Of a stretch of 64,000 nt of DNA, positions 59,870 to 64,000 are shown one piece after another. The translations under genes and the position numbers were made by a program. Under the pieces are notes generated by a model. It did no database searches. It saw only the letters and a program-made list of their open reading frames with translations, and was not told where the DNA came from. Source of the DNA: Nageia nagi (Eukaryota > Pinophyta); assembly GCA_050084985.1 (NCBI GenBank), contig JBITNC010000001.1, positions 59,954,001-60,018,000 on the forward strand, read 5' to 3'. Numbering within the stretch: position 1 is the first letter of the stretch; every line of letters begins with the position of its first letter.

Positions 59870-60300
59870 CTCTTTTAAAGGTGTAAAAATGTTGGAAAAT
59901 GTATTTTGATGGATCATGGTGTATGCAAGGTCCAAGAGTAGGAATAGCATTGATATAAGCTCAGAATGATGTTATTACTATGTCATACAACCTCTCAGTT
60001 GAATGCACTAATAACAAGGCAAAATATGAGGCTATGATATTAGGATTAAAAGCAACTATAGAGATTGGTATTACACATTTGCATATTCATGGGGATTCAT
60101 AGCTAATAGTGAATCAAGTTAATGAGATCTATAACACCAAGGATGAGAAGCTTATTCCATATAAAGTTCTTATTACAAAACTCCTTGATTGCTTTGAATA
60201 GTATCAATTAGAAAATATTCCAAGGAACAATAATAGGTTGGCTGAAGCAATGGAAATTGTAGCTTCACTTATACCAACTAAGATAGAAGATAGGGAGACT
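59870..60300 (+). pseudogene. Tat-2 second RNase H
   Basis: MYFDGSWCMQGPRVGIALI near 59905, NNKAKYEAMILGLKATIEIG near 60015, HIHGDS-LIVNQVNEIYN near 60085 and NNNRLAEAMEIVASLIPTK near 60225 match the archaeal-type domain of Tat-1. The last acidic residue is Glu rather than Asp. Confidence 0.8.
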
Positions 60301-60339
60301 ACTTTCATTATCAATAACTTGGGAACTCCATCAATTGTT

Positions 60340-61652
60340 GAAGAGGACTTAAAAATGGAATGTGTTGCTCAAAAGTTTGGTTATGAAGTAAGTTCTTAGT
60401 ATCAACACATATTCAAATATTTGAGGGATAAATTTATTGATGCCACACTTGATAAGAGAGAATAGATTAGAATAAAAAGGCTTGCTACAAAATATGTTAT
60501 CATTGGTGACATACTTTATAAAATATCATTTAATGGTATTCTTTTGATATGTCTTCATAATGAGGAGATTGAAATAACATTAGAGCATGCTCATGGAGGG
60601 GCATGTGGATGTCATTTCAATGGATAATCAATTTATGACAAGTTGATTAGGATGGGTTATTGGTGGCCCAACATGGACCATAATTGTTATGAGCATATCA
60701 AGAAATGTGAAAATGTCAAAAGCATGCAAACTTAGAATTAACACCTACTAAAGAGTTGAACTATGTTACATCACCATGGCCTTTTTCAATGTGGGCTTTG
60801 GATTTCATGGGTATTAGCAATCCTCCATCTAGTGAGGGTCACAAGTTTGTTTTGGTTGCCATTGAATACTACACTAAATGGGTTGAGGCAATTCCTTCGA
60901 AAATAGCTATACAAAAACACCTTATCAATTTCATTAAGGAATATATCATTTGTAGGTTTGGCATACCTAAAAAGTTGATCATGGATAATGAGAAAAATTT
61001 TATGAGAAAATATATCAAATAATTTTGTAAAAAGATGAAGGTTGAATATATATTTTCTTCAATTTACTATCCCTAAGGAAATGGACAATTTAAAGCAACA
61101 AATAAAATAATCAAGAGGATATTGGCAAAAACTATCAAAAATAATGGTAGGGATTGGCATGATCAATTACCATATGCCTTATGGGAATATAGAATAAGTG
61201 AAATAATAGAAATAGGGGATACTCCATGCTCTCTTATGTATGGTGATGAATAAATCATTCCACTTGAAATTGAGATCCTTTCTTTGAAAATTGCACTTGA
61301 AGATATCATGAAGGGACCACAACAATGGTAAGCAATGTTAAATCAGCTAGAGGCATTAGATGAGAAAAGAAATAATGCACTAGAGCATATTAAAACATAT
61401 AATCAAAGAATAAAGAGGGCCTATGGAAATAAAATGGTTGCCCAAAGCATTTGAGGTTGGGGATATGTTCTCTAAGAAAATGTTTCTAACACTATAGCAA
61501 AAGATGAACTTAAAAAAAGTTTGAACCAAATTGGGTTGGCCCATACATCATCATAGAGGTATTTGGTAGAGGTGCATATGGATTATCTACATTGGATGGG
61601 GAGGTTATCAAAACTACCATCAATGCTAGGCACCTAAAGAAGTATCACATCT
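60340..61652 (+). pseudogene. Tat-2 integrase
   Basis: The zinc region (HAHGGACGCHFNG near 60590, then YWWPNMDHNCYEHIKKC) is damaged at the last Cys. The open core (60756-61022) has WPFSMWALDFMGISNPPSSE, EYYTKWVEAIPSKIA and FGIPKKLIMDNEKNFMRKY, keeping two Asp residues. The third acidic position reads GNGQFKATNK, Glu replaced by Lys. The C-terminus has FEPNWVGPYIIIEVFGRG and ends near INARHLKKYHI. Confidence 0.85.
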
Positions 61653-62507
61653 AGGTGACTTGTGGGTCATCCCATGTATTTATTTTCGTATAAATGTTAC
61701 TATAGGAATAAGCATGGAATAGATGGAATAAAATCCAAAATAGAAGGTCATTTCAATACCATAAGAGGAGTGTAAGCACTCCTTTTTAGTAGAAAATCAC
61801 TATCCATAGTCCTATTGTACATTAAAAAACAAAAAAATAAAAATCATTAAATACCCCTTAGTGTGGAGTTTCAATTCCTAGATCATACGATTTGAATGCC
61901 TCTTGGTAGAGTTTTAGCTCTCATATCATCATCTAGTTTCATACCCATTAGAAAAGTTTCAAATAACCCCTCTTTGCAATATAATTCTTGGTGCAAAGTT
62001 TCAACTCTCATACTCATTACAATATACCTCTTGGTGTAGAGTTTTAGCTCCTAGTTTTATCATTATGCCTCTCGATAGGAAGTTCAACATCCACAAGATC
62101 AATGGATAGAATTATCAATGACATGTTATGGTTGTACTCCACATATCAAGATATATCAAAGATATGGGTAATTGTCATTAGTGACCTCTTGGAAGATGCC
62201 TATGGACCCTAGAATTTGTTATTTTGTAGGTTATCATTAGAGCTCATGGAGCACATCAAAACCAACTAAGGGAAACATGGTGGATGTTATATGAGGGGTT
62301 TTAGTAAACTAATACCTTTTGTAAACATGATTTATGATCTTTATTATATATTTATCATAGTTTAGTATCAAAATAGATTATTTAGTGTTGGTATTATGCT
62401 TGTTGATACCTATCAATATTTGATTGCTATGACATCTTGGTTATACTTTGAATGAAAAATATCAATGCACCTAGTGAATTTCAATTTCTCATCCAAAGTG
62501 TGGCATT
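61653..62507. repeat. Tat-2 3-prime region with short degenerate repeats
   Basis: At 61858-62085 a motif like CCTCTTGGTGTAGAGTTTTAG recurs about five times at 40-80 bp spacing (61859, 61901, 61983, 62028, 62068). No gene is seen, and no polypurine tract is clear before 62508. Confidence 0.6.
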
Positions 62508-63153
62508 TATTATTACATAAAATTAATTTATGTATTTAATTTAATACATTAGGAAATATGTACTTGCACTTATATATCTTGTTCAATAGTATTAATGTTA
62601 TTTTGGATATGATCAATATATATCATCAACTTACTATATTCTTATTTATGTAAGTACACATTGACCTAAGGAGTAGGTAATATTATTATCTATATAAATA
62701 GAGATCTAATATTAAGTCCACATCAAAGAGATACATGATCCCGTATCTAGTATTGATGATGGCAATCCTTTAGGTGTTTCTTAACATTGCCATTCAAGGT
62801 TGGATTTGTGTACTTATTTATGCAAGTATCCTGATAATTCTAAGCTTATTTGAGCATCAAAATGAGACCATTAAGAGTTTATGTGGAGGCATAGAGTTTA
62901 TTTGGAATAGACTATAGTCTAACAAAGATTGTTAGTGCTCCTTTGTAGATGAAAGTAGACCATTAATGATCTTTTTGAGCATGTAATAAATCGCTTGTGG
63001 CCCTCTTTTTAGATCATCTTGCTCCATGACTTTGGGTGCAAACTTTGTTAGTTGTTGAGGCTTCATTAGTATCTTTTGTTCATCCATATTAGGTACAATC
63101 CATGATTTAAGTACATAAATTTAATCTTGTTTGGTAATGTCATTTCAATTCTA
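62508..63153 (+). repeat. 646-bp repeat, right copy
   Basis: Partner of 58430-59075. The TATA box CTATATAAATAG lies near 62690. Its first bases are TATTATTACATAAAATT, one change from TG at the end. It lies downstream of the Tat-2 integrase, but it has no polypurine tract at its left edge. Confidence 0.7.
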
Positions 63154-63439
63154 GTTATTCATTATCTTCTATATTAGATTATCTTATTATAAATTATTAT
63201 CTGTTAGCTTAGAATTTACAAATAGATATATATATCTTTTGAGACTATAGGTATTTATTTATTTGAATTCTAAAATACACTTTTATTTGTAAACAAATGG
63301 GATCAATTTTGCTTCCTATTATTGTAGGGTCTAAAACATTACAAAAAGTGTTACAAGTAATCAAAGGAGATATCACATAATATAACATCATTTTATGGAG
63401 GCCTTAGATTAAGGATATGCACTATATACCATCAACATA

Positions 63440-64000
63440 TGATCCATACTTTAAAAGATTACATTTGAATTAATCTTTATCAAGAATCAATTCACATTTA
63501 ATTAATTAAATGCTTGTAATTGAAAAGATTTAGAGAATCAAAATTGGAACCATGTACAAAACCAAATAACATAAATCACATCACATAGAGATAAAAAAAT
63601 TACCTTGGTTCACTTGATGTGGGCTACATATAATAAAAAATATCTCTTTAATTAGTGGGTGAAATGATGTACAATAACCTCCATAGTCTTTTACCAACTC
63701 TTCTCACATTCACACAAACACCATAGCTCTAAAACACATAGAAAAGCTACACTCTAACTCTCTACAATCCTTCTCCCTAAATAATCCCAAATTACTACTT
63801 TATATAAGAAAATATAGGCTCAATTTTGGAGTATTTTACAATAAGATTTGATCACAAAATTATAATTTATAGATACCCAATATTCCCACCTTATTGTAGT
63901 TCAAATTTGGGCTCAAATGGTTGATCTAATTTCTCATAATAGGCTTTTGAACACTAACAAACTTGCTCTATGGAAATATAGTATTAATAGGTTTGCAAAT
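63440..64000 (-). repeat. LTR-like block R (cut by window end)
   Basis: Similar to 29138-29928 in the same orientation, including 'ttggttcacttgatgtgggctacatat' and a minus-strand TATATAAAG near 63800. The block continues beyond the window. The 286 bases before it (63154-63439) show nothing recognisable. Confidence 0.55.

Larger units (their letters stand above)
53960..62507 (+). mobile_element. Tat-2: decayed Ty3/Tat retrotransposon
   Basis: This is a plus-strand relative of Tat-1. 54380-56800 matches the 5-prime untranslated region of Tat-1 in reverse complement. Then come gag (56808-57790), protease (58040-58429), a 646-bp repeat where RT should be, RNase H, second RNase H and integrase (to 61652). 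Many stops and frame changes mark a dead copy. Neither LTR of the Tat-1 type is seen, so the outer limits are estimates. Confidence 0.75.

Overview
This window looks like intergenic, repeat-filled DNA from a large-genome seed plant. It is AT-rich, I find no intact host gene, and almost everything recognisable is a plant transposable element. The families are Ty1/Copia with initiator-Met-tRNA primer sites, Tat- and Athila-like Ty3/Gypsy elements, and a CACTA/En-Spm transposase. A decayed pentatricopeptide-repeat (PPR) relic is the only trace of a host-type gene. A gymnosperm is a reasonable guess, but the sequence does not prove it.

Layout, left to right. 1-956 is unassigned. 957-5344 is a truncated minus-strand Copia element (Copia-1) with one LTR, a primer site, a leader of nearly 2.9 kb and a broken gag. 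5371-8800 holds tandem duplications that carry PPR relics. 9070-10018 plus 27798-29137 is one CACTA transposase pseudogene on the plus strand, split by a 17.8-kb minus-strand Tat element (10019-27797). That Tat element has 833/835-bp LTRs, an ATAGC target duplication, gag, protease, RT, two RNase H domains, integrase, an extra sense ORF, a 145-bp minisatellite and an antisense plant-mobile-domain (PMD) gene with a visible intron. 29138-29928 is an LTR-like block that resembles the right end of the window (63440-64000).

31393-53150 is a nest. An Athila-like Ty3 element (integrase 34349-35165, RT 51720-53150) is interrupted by a minus-strand Copia element of the Copia-1 family (Copia-2, 35210-51699). 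Copia-2 is itself interrupted inside its integrase by a 9387-bp Sirevirus-like Copia element (37460-46846) with two 2021-bp LTRs and an AAAAG target duplication. The Sirevirus-like copy is the best preserved element: gag is open and pol is nearly full length. It still carries a frame change, one in-frame stop and an RT active-site substitution. 53960-62507 is a second, plus-strand, heavily decayed copy of the Tat family. Its RT region is missing, and a 646-bp repeat sits in that place and occurs again at 62508-63153.

The elements do not form a shared pathway. They record successive insertions. The order can be read from the nesting: CACTA before Tat; Athila-like before Copia-2 before Sirevirus-like. 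Both complete elements have LTR pairs that differ by about 4 to 5 percent, mostly by transitions, as expected for methylated, silenced repeats.
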